Source of the DNA: Viridothelium virens
Taxonomy: Eukaryota; Ascomycota; Dothideomycetes; Trypetheliales; Trypetheliaceae
Assembly: GCA_010094025.1 (NCBI GenBank)
Contig: ML991859.1
Span: forward strand, 1 to 64,000
Length of the DNA stretch: 64,000 nucleotides
Direction of reading: 5' to 3'
Shown here in pieces: positions 33,725 through 44,916 of the stretch; within the stretch, counting starts at the first letter, position 1; each line of letters opens with the position of its first letter. The notes beneath the pieces were generated by a model. That model saw only the letters and a list, made by a program, of their open reading frames with translations, was not told the DNA's origin and ran no database searches. A program made the position numbers and the translations under genes.

Positions 33725-34406
33725 GATTCTAGATTATGTCGGAAGAAAGAGCAGAGCTGAAATCGAACGCAGCTTTGTCTTGCAGAGGGGGTAGGTGGTT
33801 CCTCGGTTTGTTTAGGATCTGAACTTTTAGGTGACGATGCTGCCGCGGAGCACAAGAGTTGAATCTATCGGTTTCCCCGCGGATTAGCCGATGTTGGGAC
33901 ATGCCCGACACAATGGACACACTAAGTACCTTATGTAAACACCCCAAGCACCCTAAGCGTGACCAGATATGTACGAGTACTGGTGGTACCTCTTGGTGTC
34001 TTACTAAATTAGTTATCTGCAGGGAGGTAAGTTCACTACGACTACGGCAGGGTCCAAGCTCCACCAAGCTTCCGTAATAATTGCTGAGCTGAAGCAGACT
34101 GACTGCTCGAATTAGTTGCCAATTCGGTTGGCTGCAGATTCATCTGACCTGCGATTTGGTTGGAGTCGTCGGCGCCCGTACCGCGCATATCCAGGCCCAG
34201 GCCCTGTTGCTCTGGTGGGGGTGCCTTGAGCTTACTGCCAACATTTGCCTTTTTTTTTTTTCTGTTCTTAATTCCTTCCTTCACCTTCCTCACTCACCCC
34301 ACTTCCGACCTCAACTTCTGCCCTACAGAGCGGGAGAAGAGCTCGATCTCGGACTCGCATCAGCACCTCATCGTTACTGTTCAAGTACCATTGATTCCTC
34401 TTGACC
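33725..34406. promoter_or_regulatory. Shared divergent promoter, mitofissin / pyruvate kinase
   Basis: About 680 bp between two divergent start codons. On the pyruvate kinase side there is a T-run at about 34250-34261, followed by a long pyrimidine-rich tract (roughly 34262-34325, CTTCCTTCACC-type sequence). CT-rich leaders of this kind are known near transcription starts of highly expressed fungal genes such as glycolytic ones. No consensus binding site is claimed. Confidence 0.55.
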
Positions 34407-36338
34407 ATGGCGAACGCCTTGGACCATCTCAACTCCGGTCGCACTCGGATCGAATGGCTGTCGAATCTCAACACCGAATATGTTCCGGCCAAGAATTACC
34501 GTCGGACTTCAATCATCTGTACTATCGGTATGCTTTGAGAGTCTGTTCCAACAATTCTAGCTGATTCGCACTAGGTCCGAAGACCAATTCGGCCGAGAAG
34601 ATAAATATGTTAAGGAAAGCTGGTCTCAATGTAGTTCGCATGAACTTCTCGCATGGCAGTTATGATGTAAGACCTCACCCACCCCCCGGAAAGCAGTCCG
34701 GAAAACTGATTTGGACAGTACCATCAATCCGTCATTGACAATGCCAGGGAGGCAGAGCGCTCCCTGCCGGGACGGCCACTGGCGATTGCGTTGGATACGG
34801 TAAGGGCTGCACTTGCAGTATACGGCATTGATTGTTCTAAGAAGGTATAGAAAGGCCCGGAGATACGTACGGGTAATACGACCGGCGATGCTGATATCCC
34901 TATCTCTGCTGGCTCTGAGATCAACATCACAACGGATGACAAATATGCCACAGCCAGCGATGATAAGAACATGTAAGGCGTTCCAATTCCACAAACTTGC
35001 GGGATAGCGACCTTGGAGAAAGATCTGACTGAAATCCTAATTCTAGGTACGTCGACTACAAGAATATCACCAGGATGATCGAGCCGGGTCGGACCATCTT
35101 TGTGGACGATGGCGTCCTTGCGTTCGAGGTCCTTGAAATCACCGATGACAAGAATCTCAAATGCCGCTGTGTTAATAATGGCAAGATCTCTTCCAAGAAG
35201 GGTGTCAATCTTCCTAAGACCGATGTCGACCTTCCAGCCATCTCCGAGAAGGATAAGAACGACTTGCTTTTTGGTGTGAAGAATAGAGTAGACATGGTAT
35301 TCGCCTCTTTCATCCGTCGCGGCGAAGACATCAAGGCGATCAGGAAGGTTCTGGGTGAAGAAGGCAAGGATATCCAGATTATCGCCAAAATTGAAAATCA
35401 ACAAGGTGTCAACAACTTTGACGAAATTCTCAAGGAAACGGACGGTGTCATGGTTGCACGTGGCGACCTGGGTATTGAAATACCACCTGCGCAAGTTTTT
35501 GTTGCCCAGAAAATGATGATCACGAAATGCAACATTGCGGGCAAGCCGGTCATTTGCGCCACTCAGATGTTGGAAAGCATGACGTACAATCCTCGTCCTA
35601 CCCGTGCTGAGGTTAGTGATGTTGGCAACGCGGTGCTTGATGGAGCAGACTGTGTCATGTTGTCTGGCGAGACGGCCAAGGGCAACTACCCCAAGGAGGC
35701 CGTCACAATGATGCACGATACGTGCCTGCTGGCCGAGGTTGCCATTCCATACGTCAATGCGTTCGATGAGTTGAGGAAGATTCAGCCAACCCCTGCTCCG
35801 ACGACTGAGACTTGTGCGATGGCTGCTGTGAGCGCAAGTCTGGAACAGAATGCTGGCGCTATCCTTGTGCTCACCACTAGGTACATCTGGTCGCACGCTT
35901 GAGCTAAGAGTAAGAAACACTAACGAGTCTGCAGCGGCACCACCGCGCGCCTCATCTCGAAGTATCGCCCAGTCTGTCCTATCATCATGGTCAGCCGGAA
36001 TGCCCGTGCATCTCGTGTAAGTTCCAAATCTCGTCTTTGCATTTTGATTGCCGAAGAAATACGTGGCTGACTTTTTTTCCTCGCAGTATTCTCACCTTTA
36101 TCGAGGCGTGTACCCTTTCTATTTTAACGAGTCCAAACCCGACTTCAACACCACGCCCTGGCAAGAAGATGTCGATCGACGCCTGAAATGGGGCATCGTC
36201 AATGCCATCAAGCTTGGCGTCTTGAACAAGGGCGATACCGTCATCTGTGTCCAGGGCTGGCGTGGTGGTATGGGACATACGAACACACTGCGCATTGTGC
36301 CTGCGGAGGAGAATCTGGGCTTGGATCCGTCCGCCTGA
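34407..36338 (+). CDS. pyk: Pyruvate kinase
   Basis: Seven exons: 34407-34527, 34575-34666, 34719-34799, 34851-34972, 35047-35880, 35935-36016 and 36087-36338, with introns of 47-74 bp. The product is 527 residues, the usual fungal length. It begins [19 protein letters not shown] and carries [30 protein letters not shown], the KGPEIRTGN loop, [17 protein letters not shown] with the active-site lysine, and [12 protein letters not shown] with metal and substrate ligands. The C-terminal domain has [16 protein letters not shown] and [15 protein letters not shown], part of the fructose-1,6-bisphosphate site. The enzyme makes pyruvate and ATP from phosphoenolpyruvate and ADP in cytosolic glycolysis. 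Introns crowd the 5' half, as is usual in filamentous-fungal pyruvate kinase genes. A pyrimidine-rich leader precedes the start. Confidence 0.96.
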
Positions 36339-36716
36339 GGGATAGTGAAGAGTCGAGCTACTATGGAGGTCATTGGGGAGAAAGGACTCAGAGGTCCTTG
36401 CGATGGGAATAATAGTAGCAGTTGCTCGAGGGATAACTCAGTCGAGTGCAAGGCATCACGGAAGGGATGAGACAGCGTTGTTGATGATTAAACATTGCGA
36501 TACAAACTGCAGGGCGTGCTACGGTTGATTTCCATTTTCTTATCATGATGGAATGGATAGACGGTAGGTCCACGGTGTAACCTGTTTCAACTAGCTAGCT
36601 TCCACTAACGAAGATTTCCATGATATGGCAAAATTTCGTAGTAAATCGTCTCCCCTTAGATTTCTCCCGGTAAAGTATTTAAGATGCCAGGGAACACTAA
36701 GCAAATATGCTGTACC
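36339..36716. other. Intergenic, convergent
   Basis: About 380 bp between the stop codons of pyruvate kinase and the small membrane protein gene. Nothing recognisable besides presumed 3' ends. Confidence 0.6.
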
Positions 36717-37397
36717 CTACTCTGTGTCCGAAAGCTTCAGCTTGCCTTCTTCAACAAGCAGAGTTCCGTCCCCAGGACAATTGAGATAGTCGCGGCTCGG
36801 ATCCTCGAGGCATCGTTGACAATGCGAAGTATGCTCGCAGTACCGGCATCGGATGCAACGTTCTATCAGACGGCTCAGGAGCTCGAGAGAGGGCCAGAAA
36901 AGAGAGAGCCACGCAAAGAGTAGACTTCGAGATGCAAACGATCAGCATAGGGCTAGAAGAGTCCTGGGTGCAAAAGGGAGTTCGAGAGCCGAGGGGCAGT
37001 ATATGAAGTGGGAAAAGGAATCTTACGCTTGAAGTGCAGAAACCGCGATACCCGCGACTTTCCATGCAAACAAAGCTGTATTGACTGGCGAGTCATGAAA
37101 ATGGACACAGAGAAGCAAGGCCATGAGGCCATATGCAGAAGCAAATAGCAGATCTATGGTTGCAGTACAGCCTTGCATGAAGTCCGCCTTCGCATCGACA
37201 GAATCCCTTGCACACGTCTTGCAGGTGTAGAAGGGCAACAGGATGGAAAGGAGAGAGTAGCTGAGAGAGCAACACACGAGAAAGATAGCGGCGTGACTAA
37301 GTGATAGGCCGTAGTAGAGGTCAAAATAAAGGAAAATGGCAATGGCAAAGGTGAGAGTTCGCACCAAGCGTTGCGCGAAGGATTCGGGAGGAAACAT
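36717..37397 (-). CDS. Small MARVEL-like membrane protein with cysteine-rich tail
   Basis: The first exon, 37027-37397, encodes 123 codons with four hydrophobic segments, around residues 10-30, 32-56, 80-100 and 106-123. The spacing recalls fungal MARVEL-like four-pass proteins. The exon ends in GTAAGA, and a second exon 36717-36924 joins in phase after a 102-bp intron that has a TGCTGAT branch site about 20 nt before the acceptor. The joined product is 192 residues. The tail holds CIRCRYC and HTSHCQRC, six cysteines and two histidines within 20 residues, which could bind metal or be palmitoylated. The tail then runs EDPSRDYLNCPGDGTLLVEE. The second exon has no family support, so this model is plausible but unproven; an alternative acceptor would end the protein soon after the fourth segment. 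Confidence 0.55.
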
Positions 37398-38747
37398 CTT
37401 CAGAGGTTGATGGTGAACCAGCTAGAGCAGCCAGAGAAGCAGAGAGTCAAGGAATATATGTACTGTAATAGAGTGTGCCAGATATATTCGCTACGACGGT
37501 GATAATCACGGCGAGTACGAGTCAGCCAAGGCGTGCGAGTGGTCATTGCTGTAGAGATCCATCACTGCAGACGCAAGATCTATTATTGGAATGACCTGAC
37601 GACAAGTGCGCCTTGCAAATCCTCAATTTTGACGCCCGATGCTCTATATGATTCAAATAGAGCTGCTTTGTTTCATCACTTTCCAAGCTAAGGCTGTCGT
37701 TCGCCCACGTTTACATTGCTTTTTAGCAGTAGCGGTAACAGAGTAGTCGTAATTCGGGTACAGAGCCACCCGGAGATTCGGTTAGTGCACTCCGAAAATT
37801 GAGAGTCAAGGAAAAGATGTGTTGAAGGATGATGAGCTTCTTCATCGATTGGGCCTATCTGCTGCGGACATTGGACGACATCAATCGCAAGAGTGTCCAT
37901 GGATAACATCCTTATAAAGCCAATACATATCCGTGCGTAGATAAACGCAGAAACCCAGTACGGTAGGCACAGTCACACACGGGTCATCATCTCACGGTAA
38001 TCTTCTAACTTCGAGCCAAGCGGCAGAGTGAGGGAAAGCATATATCGCAATGCAAAAGCAACCATGTTGTTAAGATCGGATGCTTTTGTTTCTATGCCTA
38101 GCACTGCCATGAGCAATTCGCTAGCGCAAAGGAGCAGCAACACAGAAGGTCAAGGCAAGAGAGAAGTTGTAGGCTCAAAAAATTGATAGCATGCCGCTAG
38201 ACCAAGTTCCTTCCTGTTCTACAGGTGACTTTAGAACGGATTAAGCAAATGAACTAAGCTGTAGTTTTCTTGTATCTGCAACAACTCGTTGTTGCGACCA
38301 CTAAACACCGTGAATTGATACACTACTTTGATTTTTGGAACAGGAACCGGCTTATTGTATTTCCGAGGGTGTCGAAGGAAGAAGTACAGTTGATCGTCCA
38401 AATGGTAAAACTTGAGCTCCTGGTGGCGTTTGGTAAAACTGAGGAACTTGGCTAGATGGATCTAGGCTATTCGGTTCTCCAGAGCTTTGCCCAGACTGTG
38501 TTTGACGTGGAGATCAAACTTTCTGTCGCAAATAGCTGGCGAAACATCAAAGTATTTAAGCTCGATAACGAACGCAAGGGCCAGAGGGGTGATGGTGATG
38601 ATTATGATGAAGATAAGTTCGGGATACGGAGTACTTTCTGCCATACAGTACCATTCTTACATAAGCGACGGAATGCCGAATCCGGGACAATTTCTCAAAG
38701 CCTGAGCATGACAATCTTCGCACGACAGGCGTTGCCTCTACTCCTCG
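37398..38747. other. Intergenic, divergent
   Basis: About 1.35 kb between divergent starts of the small membrane protein gene and COX10. Open frames occur near 38.3-38.9 kb on both strands, but none has recognisable sequence. It should contain both promoters. Confidence 0.5.
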
Positions 38748-40355
38748 ATGATATTAGGTCCACGTCTGCGCAGGCCTGCAACTCGGGAATTCGGTGGCAT
38801 ATGCGCACAATGCCTCCGAAAGCTGTCCGACGTATCGCTGCAGCCCAGGCGATCCTTTTCGAATACCCCTTCCACCAAAAACACTCTCGCTAGCTTACGA
38901 CCGAGGAAAGCTATCTTTTGGAGAGAATATTTCTCTGCTAACGGATTGTTGCGAGAACTGATCTCTGATTCGAAGGGCAGAGGCTATACGTATTCATTTG
39001 CATCCAAGCGTACAGACGACGCGCGAACGTCTCCAAAAGTGAGGACTGCATCCACCGCAGGCTTACCTCAAGATAGAAATCTCCAGTCTCCCGCAGGCTA
39101 CGAGCCATCCCCACCAGGACCAGCGGAATATCCACATCGCCGAAGAAAAAGATTAAAGCAGAGACAACAAGAAGCCTCCGTCGACCAAGACCTCCCACCA
39201 GATGCCTCTTCTCGTCTCTCTACTCTATCCTCGAACCTTCCCATCCGCTCCCTTCGCCGCCGTCTCGCCGCCTATCTCTCCCTCTCCAAGCCACGCCTCT
39301 CCTTCCTCATCGTGCTCACTACTACCGCCTCCTATGCAATCTATCCCATGCCCTCGATTCTCCTCTCCTCCGCAACCTCAGTCCCTTCTCTCTCGCCCCT
39401 CATCTTATTATTCCTCACCTCTGGCACTGCTCTTGCCTGCAGCAGCGCCAATGCCCTCAACATGCTCTATGAACCCGACAGCGACGCTAAAATGAGCCGG
39501 ACCCGGAATCGGCCATTGGTGCGGGGGCTGGTCTCACGACGTGGTGCACTCGTCTTTGCCATCCTTGCGGGAACGTTGGGATGCGGTGGCCTCTACTATG
39601 GCGTCAACCCAACTGTCGCGGCCCTGGGTTTTACGAATATCGTGCTCTACGCTGGCGTCTATACCCCCCTAAAGAGGCTGAGCGTGCTGAATACATGGGC
39701 TGGCGCGCTCGTAGGCGCGATACCGCCACTGATGGGTTGGACCGCAGCAGCTGGGCAGTGTGCTTCTAGCTATCGGTCGGTGGATGGCAGCATTGCTGAC
39801 CCGGGCTGGCAGGAGCTTCTGTTCCCGCAGGATGGGAGCAGCATTGGTGGCTGGCTGTTAGCCGCGTTGCTGTTTGCATGGCAATTCCCACATTTCAATG
39901 CGCTCTCGCACACAATCAAGGATGAGTATAAGGCGGCGGGGCTGCGTATGCTGGCCTGGGTATCTCCGAGAGCGAATGCGAGAATCGCTTTTAGATACTC
40001 CTTGTTCATGTTTCCCCTCTGCTTCGGGCTAAGCTATTACGAAATTACGGATTGGGGCTTCATCGCGACCAGCGGAGTCGTGAATACCTGGATGCTAGTC
40101 GAGGCGTGGAGGTTTTGGAGGCGAACAGGTGGACAAGGAAGTGCCAGGGGCTTGTTTTGGGCAAGCGTATGGCATCTTCCTATCATTCTGGTACTCGCCA
40201 TGGCGCAGAAGAAAGGCTTGTGGGACAGGATCTGGCGTGGAATGCTGGGCGATCAAGGAGAGGATCACATTGAAGAAGAAGACGATGGAAGCAGCAAGGA
40301 CGCGTGGGCGATCGAAGACGGGACGCAATCGGCTGAGATGGTGAACACAATATAA
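38748..40355 (+). CDS. cox10: Protoheme IX farnesyltransferase, mitochondrial (Cox10)
   Basis: A single-exon gene of 535 residues. The N-terminal 150 residues are Arg/Ser-rich with no acidic clusters early on (QPRRSFSNTP near residue 33-42), as expected for a mitochondrial presequence. The UbiA prenyltransferase domain starts near residue 175 (YLSLSKPRLSFLIVLTTTAS). The first prenyl-diphosphate motif is NALNMLYEPDSDAKM with N and two D residues in the usual spacing, followed by RTRNRPLVRG. The second is NALSHTIKDEYKAAGLRML. At least seven hydrophobic segments follow the family pattern. The enzyme converts heme b to heme O in the inner membrane for cytochrome c oxidase assembly. The C-terminal 50 residues are acidic. 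The true start could in principle lie upstream through an unseen intron, but 38748 gives a credible presequence. Confidence 0.9.
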   Translation: MILGPRLRRPATREFGGICAQCLRKLSDVSLQPRRSFSNTPSTKNTLASLRPRKAIFWREYFSANGLLRELISDSKGRGYTYSFASKRTDDARTSPKVRTASTAGLPQDRNLQSPAGYEPSPPGPAEYPHRRRKRLKQRQQEASVDQDLPPDASSRLSTLSSNLPIRSLRRRLAAYLSLSKPRLSFLIVLTTTASYAIYPMPSILLSSATSVPSLSPLILLFLTSGTALACSSANALNMLYEPDSDAKMSRTRNRPLVRGLVSRRGALVFAILAGTLGCGGLYYGVNPTVAALGFTNIVLYAGVYTPLKRLSVLNTWAGALVGAIPPLMGWTAAAGQCASSYRSVDGSIADPGWQELLFPQDGSSIGGWLLAALLFAWQFPHFNALSHTIKDEYKAAGLRMLAWVSPRANARIAFRYSLFMFPLCFGLSYYEITDWGFIATSGVVNTWMLVEAWRFWRRTGGQGSARGLFWASVWHLPIILVLAMAQKKGLWDRIWRGMLGDQGEDHIEEEDDGSSKDAWAIEDGTQSAEMVNTI

Positions 40356-40619
40356 TGGTGAATGTATTATACAGCGCCTGGCTAGGATCAACAGCAAGCC
40401 AGGTAGTCTAAATTCTTTCCTTTGCGATGCCATTGCCCAGTCACGCCCAGGAGTCCCTGATGCAATGCAAGTGTGAGGAAGGTGTACTAAGGTGTTCGTA
40501 GTAATTCAATGGCGCGGGAAAGGGTGCCGGAAGATGAATGTTATACACAATGCCACCCAAAATAGAGCTTAGAAAGACTGCCAGATCAAGCAGTTAAGCA
40601 TCTGAATGCTATTACCTCT

Positions 40620-43600
40620 TCATTCTTCCCCCTCATTATCAGACTGATAATCGAACTCGCGAGGCACCTCTGCTTCCTCACCGTCATCGTCTTCGTCCAC
40701 GGCGGTCAGAACTCCGGCGCCAGCAATGGCGCCCCCTGTTCCCGTTGCAGAAGTACTAATGGCTTCACCACTCTGCTGTGTGACGCCTGTTGCAGGAGCT
40801 GCGGGTGTGGATGCCTTCTTTGATCTCATCTCAAGTAAGCTTTTTGCTTCCGAGGGCTTGCTATCTGTGAGGAGAATCACGCCGCCGGTCGGCTAATCGA
40901 AAGTTAGGCCCATTCAATAAATTGCAATGAGGTTAGAACATACCTTCTTCACAGGTCTATATCGCTCCTCGGGAAAGCTAATATATTTGAGCTGTGCTGG
41001 AAGAACTCTAGACATGTTTTCAAGCTCATATCCGACTTTCTCTTTTTCAGCTTTCTTCTTTGATGTACCCTCGGGATTTGGAGTGCCTTCCTTGTCACCG
41101 CCTTCAGTCTTCGAATCCGCAATAGCTTCTTCGCCCTTATCTTCTTTCGTTGGCCTCTGAGTGTCTTCGTCCACATCCATTTTGTCGTCATCGGTAGGTT
41201 TGGGAGTCGTAGGCGTATGATCGATATCCATGCTTCCTTTCCGCGCCTGCCTCTCTTTTGCTTGCTTTCTCCTCTTGGCTTGAGCAGTCGTTGAGAGCAC
41301 AGCTGTTTTCACCTTCTCAGGCTCCTCTGATGTTTTGACCTCCTGCTCAGGTGGGTAACCGAACACACTTGGCCGAGTCGCGCTGTAAAATTTGAAACTG
41401 GGAACTTCAAGATCTTGGTCGACGCCAATAATAGCAGTAGGAGTCATAGCACCAGAGAGGAAAAGGGTAAAGGGAAACCAGTACCAATATTGCGTGAAGA
41501 TGAGCGCACTCACAATACCGTTCATGTTGAGGTTTCCTGTTTGCGTCTGAAGCGAGATTGTACAATTCCTACCGCCAGCATCAAGAATGCCGAGACTCAC
41601 TGAAGCTCCCCATTTAGTCATCGCCTCCTCATGCCTGTCGCTGACCACCTTTTGGAGGGTCTTCCTAATTGTCCCGGCCTTTGGGTTCTGAGCTTCGTTT
41701 TGTTGAACCATGATCAAGGCACTGGCCAGAAATGCGCCCTGTCTGACGAAGTCCTGGGAGTCTTTCGTCATAGGCTCAAGGATATCAATGGCTTCCTCCA
41801 GGCCAGTACCAGCGGCAGCCAGGCCAAGACACATTGCTGCACCGTAGCGTACATGTGGATTGTATGATTCAGAGAGAAGCTCGACAATACGAGGTACAGC
41901 AGAAGGCTTCCTGAAGAGGATGAAGCCTAGACTCATCACTGCCATTCTTCGAACATCATCACTGACGTCACTGACGGCAGCATGTAGAAGTTTGCGCACT
42001 GCTTTATTGCTTCCCGTTCCACAATAGGCGAGTGCAAGAGTGCACACACCAGAGTACCGTAGGGCAGGCTGAGCATCATCTAGTAAGCCTTGAATGAGTT
42101 TATCTGCGCTCTCTTGCCGGCCAAGCATTGTCACAGCGATACCCAATGCACAACCTCGTACGATCTTCTCGTGAGCCGTGTCGCGCGCACTTGAAGGGAG
42201 AGGAGTTAGTATACAAGATGAAACGGGAAGGAGCGAGTCTGTAAAGGCTAGGGGAAGCTTACTATTGGAGTAAGTCAGTGACAGCCTTCTCGTTACCAGA
42301 ACCAAGCATGACTAAACCCATGGCTAAACCAACAGCCTCACCAGAGACTGCGCTATCAGTGTAGAGGGTTGACTTCAGATTGTCAAACAATTCTTCACTT
42401 CCAGTTGCCATTGCTGCCACGCCAAGTCCAAGGGCACCGCCGTGTTGGACGACCTCATCCGTTGCTCGGTTGAATTGATCCCGGAGATAGTCGAGAACAT
42501 GTGTCCCGTGGTTAGAGTAAATCAGACCAAGGGCATAGAGCGCGCCACCTTGACTGTATGTTGAGCCAGCAACCGTGCTGTCCTTTGGAAGATATGGTTC
42601 CAAAAGCTTTTGCCCTTGACCAATATTCCCTTTGTGTAGGACGCCCAAAGCTGCCGTCGCTGTGAATTTGGACCAGTTGACAGCTTTCCCTAGCCACTCC
42701 AGATTGTCACGGAAGAAGCTATCATTAGTTGTCCCGGCATTACTGAAAGCCTGTGCCACAGTAGTTGCGACATGGAAGATGGAGTTCCGCGCCTCGAGGC
42801 TATCCCTGACCTTATTCAAGATGTTCCGATCGGCTTTATTGTTTCGGTAGAGAAACTCGAGGTTGAGCTCGATGCTTTTCGTGCCTCGGAGGATATGACG
42901 AACAGAGTCATAGACTTTGCGCTCGTCATCTGAAATCGAGCGCTGTTTCGTTCGAGAAATAGGTAGGGATGTTGTACTATCTTGCCGATTCTCCACTTCA
43001 GATAATAGTCGATCCGATTCTGTTGGCTCTGGCCTATCGTGGTGTGCACTGCCGTTCATTTGCGGCTTCTCTTCTTTCTTTTCCTCAGCTTCAGGAAGCT
43101 CATCCATGACTTTTGAAAGAAACTCCTGTGTGCCGTTATCATAAAGGTCAAATGAAAGCTGGTACGCTATAGCTCGTGCGTTGGCATTGCCCTGCTCCAC
43201 CAGTTGTCTCAGCATATTCGATGCCATTGAGTATTCATTTAGGTAGACGACACATTTCGCGATTGCAAAGTAGTCCGGGTTCGGAATCTGATTTAGAAGA
43301 TCAAGGATTAGCTGTAGGATTTCATTCCTCAAACCCCGCTCCTGCACTACGTTCATGCAGATATCCAGGAGGTAGTCCATCAGATCTTCACTCTTGTCGC
43401 GGATTGCTGCTGGTTTCTTGCCAGCGCCCTTTCCATCTTCGCTGGACCGGACGATGGCCTCTCGAAGTACGGCAAGATTTCGAGCCTCAACCGCAATACC
43501 GACAACTTGTCGATATGCTCCAGCCCTATAACAAGCTTCAAACAACCGACTGATCACAGCCTGAAGAGCTTTTTGTGTGTTTCGATTGAGAGCCAAAGGG

Positions 43601-44328
43601 GAAGGGTGTGCTCCAGGTACTCCAGCATTGCCGCCTCCTGGCAAGCTAGGATCGAATGCACTGGAATCTTGACGCGAGAGGAGGGATTTGGATGGCAAAC
43701 TGGATTGCGAAAAAGGTGTGGTTGGTGATGAGAGTCCGGCTGCGATATTCGTCTTTTCTCCATTTGTCCCAGACGGAAAAGAAGTTGTAAGCTGGTTTAG
43801 CTCCTGCGTGACTGACGAAGCTGGCTTTGGAGGATTGAAGAGACTTGAAAGAGCAATATAGGTATCGACACACTTGGCAACTATTGTGTCCTCGAATTCT
43901 CCAGGGTGATCCAGGTCAAATAACTTGCCGGCTCCTAGTGCAAAGACCATGGACTCGTTGTATTCACCCAGCTGGTAGTAAACCTTGGAGGCAACAAGGG
44001 CAGCAAGTTCTCGTTGTGGGAATGACTCATCTTCGTAGAGGGCTTCACTAAACAACGTATTCGGTTAGCATAAGCTCGTACGAAGCTGTGGTGGCAAGGG
44101 AGGACCGGGCGAGAAAACGGTCGTTTTATTGCACTGTTCAGCACTGTCCTTTCAAAGCCGGTGTACGCGACCTTGTACTGGCACTTACATTTGCGATATT
44201 GATGGCGCAACCTCGGTCCATAGGGTATCGATGTCCTCATTTAACCGTGCCAGCGCATAGGTCTGAACTTGGGGATCCGGTTCGGCGAGAAAGCCAACGA
44301 GGCCAGCAGCAGAAGTGAGCCCGACCAT
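40620..44328 (-). CDS. rpn2: 26S proteasome regulatory subunit Rpn2/PSMD1
   Basis: Four exons, 44189-44328, 42263-44047, 40944-42189 and 40620-40892, with introns of 141, 73 and 51 bp. The product is 1147 residues. The start MVGLTSAAGLVGFLAEPDPQ is typical. Splicing restores APSISQIEALYEDESFP and DLLQYARDTAHEKIVRG. The middle is a ring of proteasome/cyclosome (PC) repeats, for example GGALYALGLIYSNHG, GGALGLGVAAMATGSEE and GAAMCLGLAAAGTG. The late SLGILDAGGRNCTISLQ and FYSATRPSVFGYPPE segments also match. The toroid scaffolds the base of the 19S particle and anchors Rpn13 through the C-terminal tail; the last residues, FDYQSDNEGEE, fit that. Extra length over yeast comes from disordered inserts near 120-180 and 880-980. 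Confidence 0.95.
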
Positions 44329-44916
44329 GCCGGAGATGATAGGAGAGAATCTGATGAAGCCAGTACCAGATAATGCAACGACAAAGCTGAAAGGGTAGAG
44401 AGGGTAAGAGGTCTATCGCGTGATGCAGCCTCAGTCGCTAAGCTAGTGAGCGGAGCCGCGCGATGTGAATGATGAGCACAACAAACAGGGTACCTAGAAT
44501 CCAAGTAGGATGACAGAACGAAGTTGAGGGAGATGATGGCGAAAGGAAAGTAGAAGGGTTGCAGGTAGGTTGGGTGAGCTTGGTAGCAGGAACATTTGAT
44601 GATGGCTTACCTTATCCAGCGCCGATGCACGTCAACTCCGGAACACGACCGGATCACGTGCTTCTTCATCCCCGCCGATACTCTGTAGGTACCTTAGAGA
44701 CGGTGAAGATGGAATCCTAATTACGGAGTATCGCGATCGCAATTCAAAGCAAAAGGCAGTATGTGCGCATGCGACAGGATAGAAGCTTTTCAGGAGATAT
44801 CTACAACTCTATTGTGTCTCTGAACTCTATTAATCTACCATTTGGAATCGGAGGTATTTCAAACGTTCTGCGAGCACTTCGCAAACCGTTGGCAAGGGAT
44901 TGGGAGCTTCTACTCA
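44329..44916. promoter_or_regulatory. Intergenic, QNS1 3' end and RPN2 promoter
   Basis: About 590 bp between the stop of QNS1 and the start of RPN2, both on the minus strand. It contains CACGTG near 44655, a GGTACCTTAG motif near 44687 and TACGGAGTA at 44722-44730. I saw no perfect proteasome-associated control element here. No coding sequence is recognised. Confidence 0.5.

Noticed and set aside
34724-35920. 398-codon open frame opposite pyruvate kinase
   Set aside because: It is antisense to a conserved gene, spans several of its introns and exons, and has no recognisable domain; it is a by-product of codon bias.
44090-44098. GGTGGCAAG, one base from the proteasome-associated control element
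   Set aside because: It lies inside an RPN2 intron and has a mismatch; a single near match is weak.
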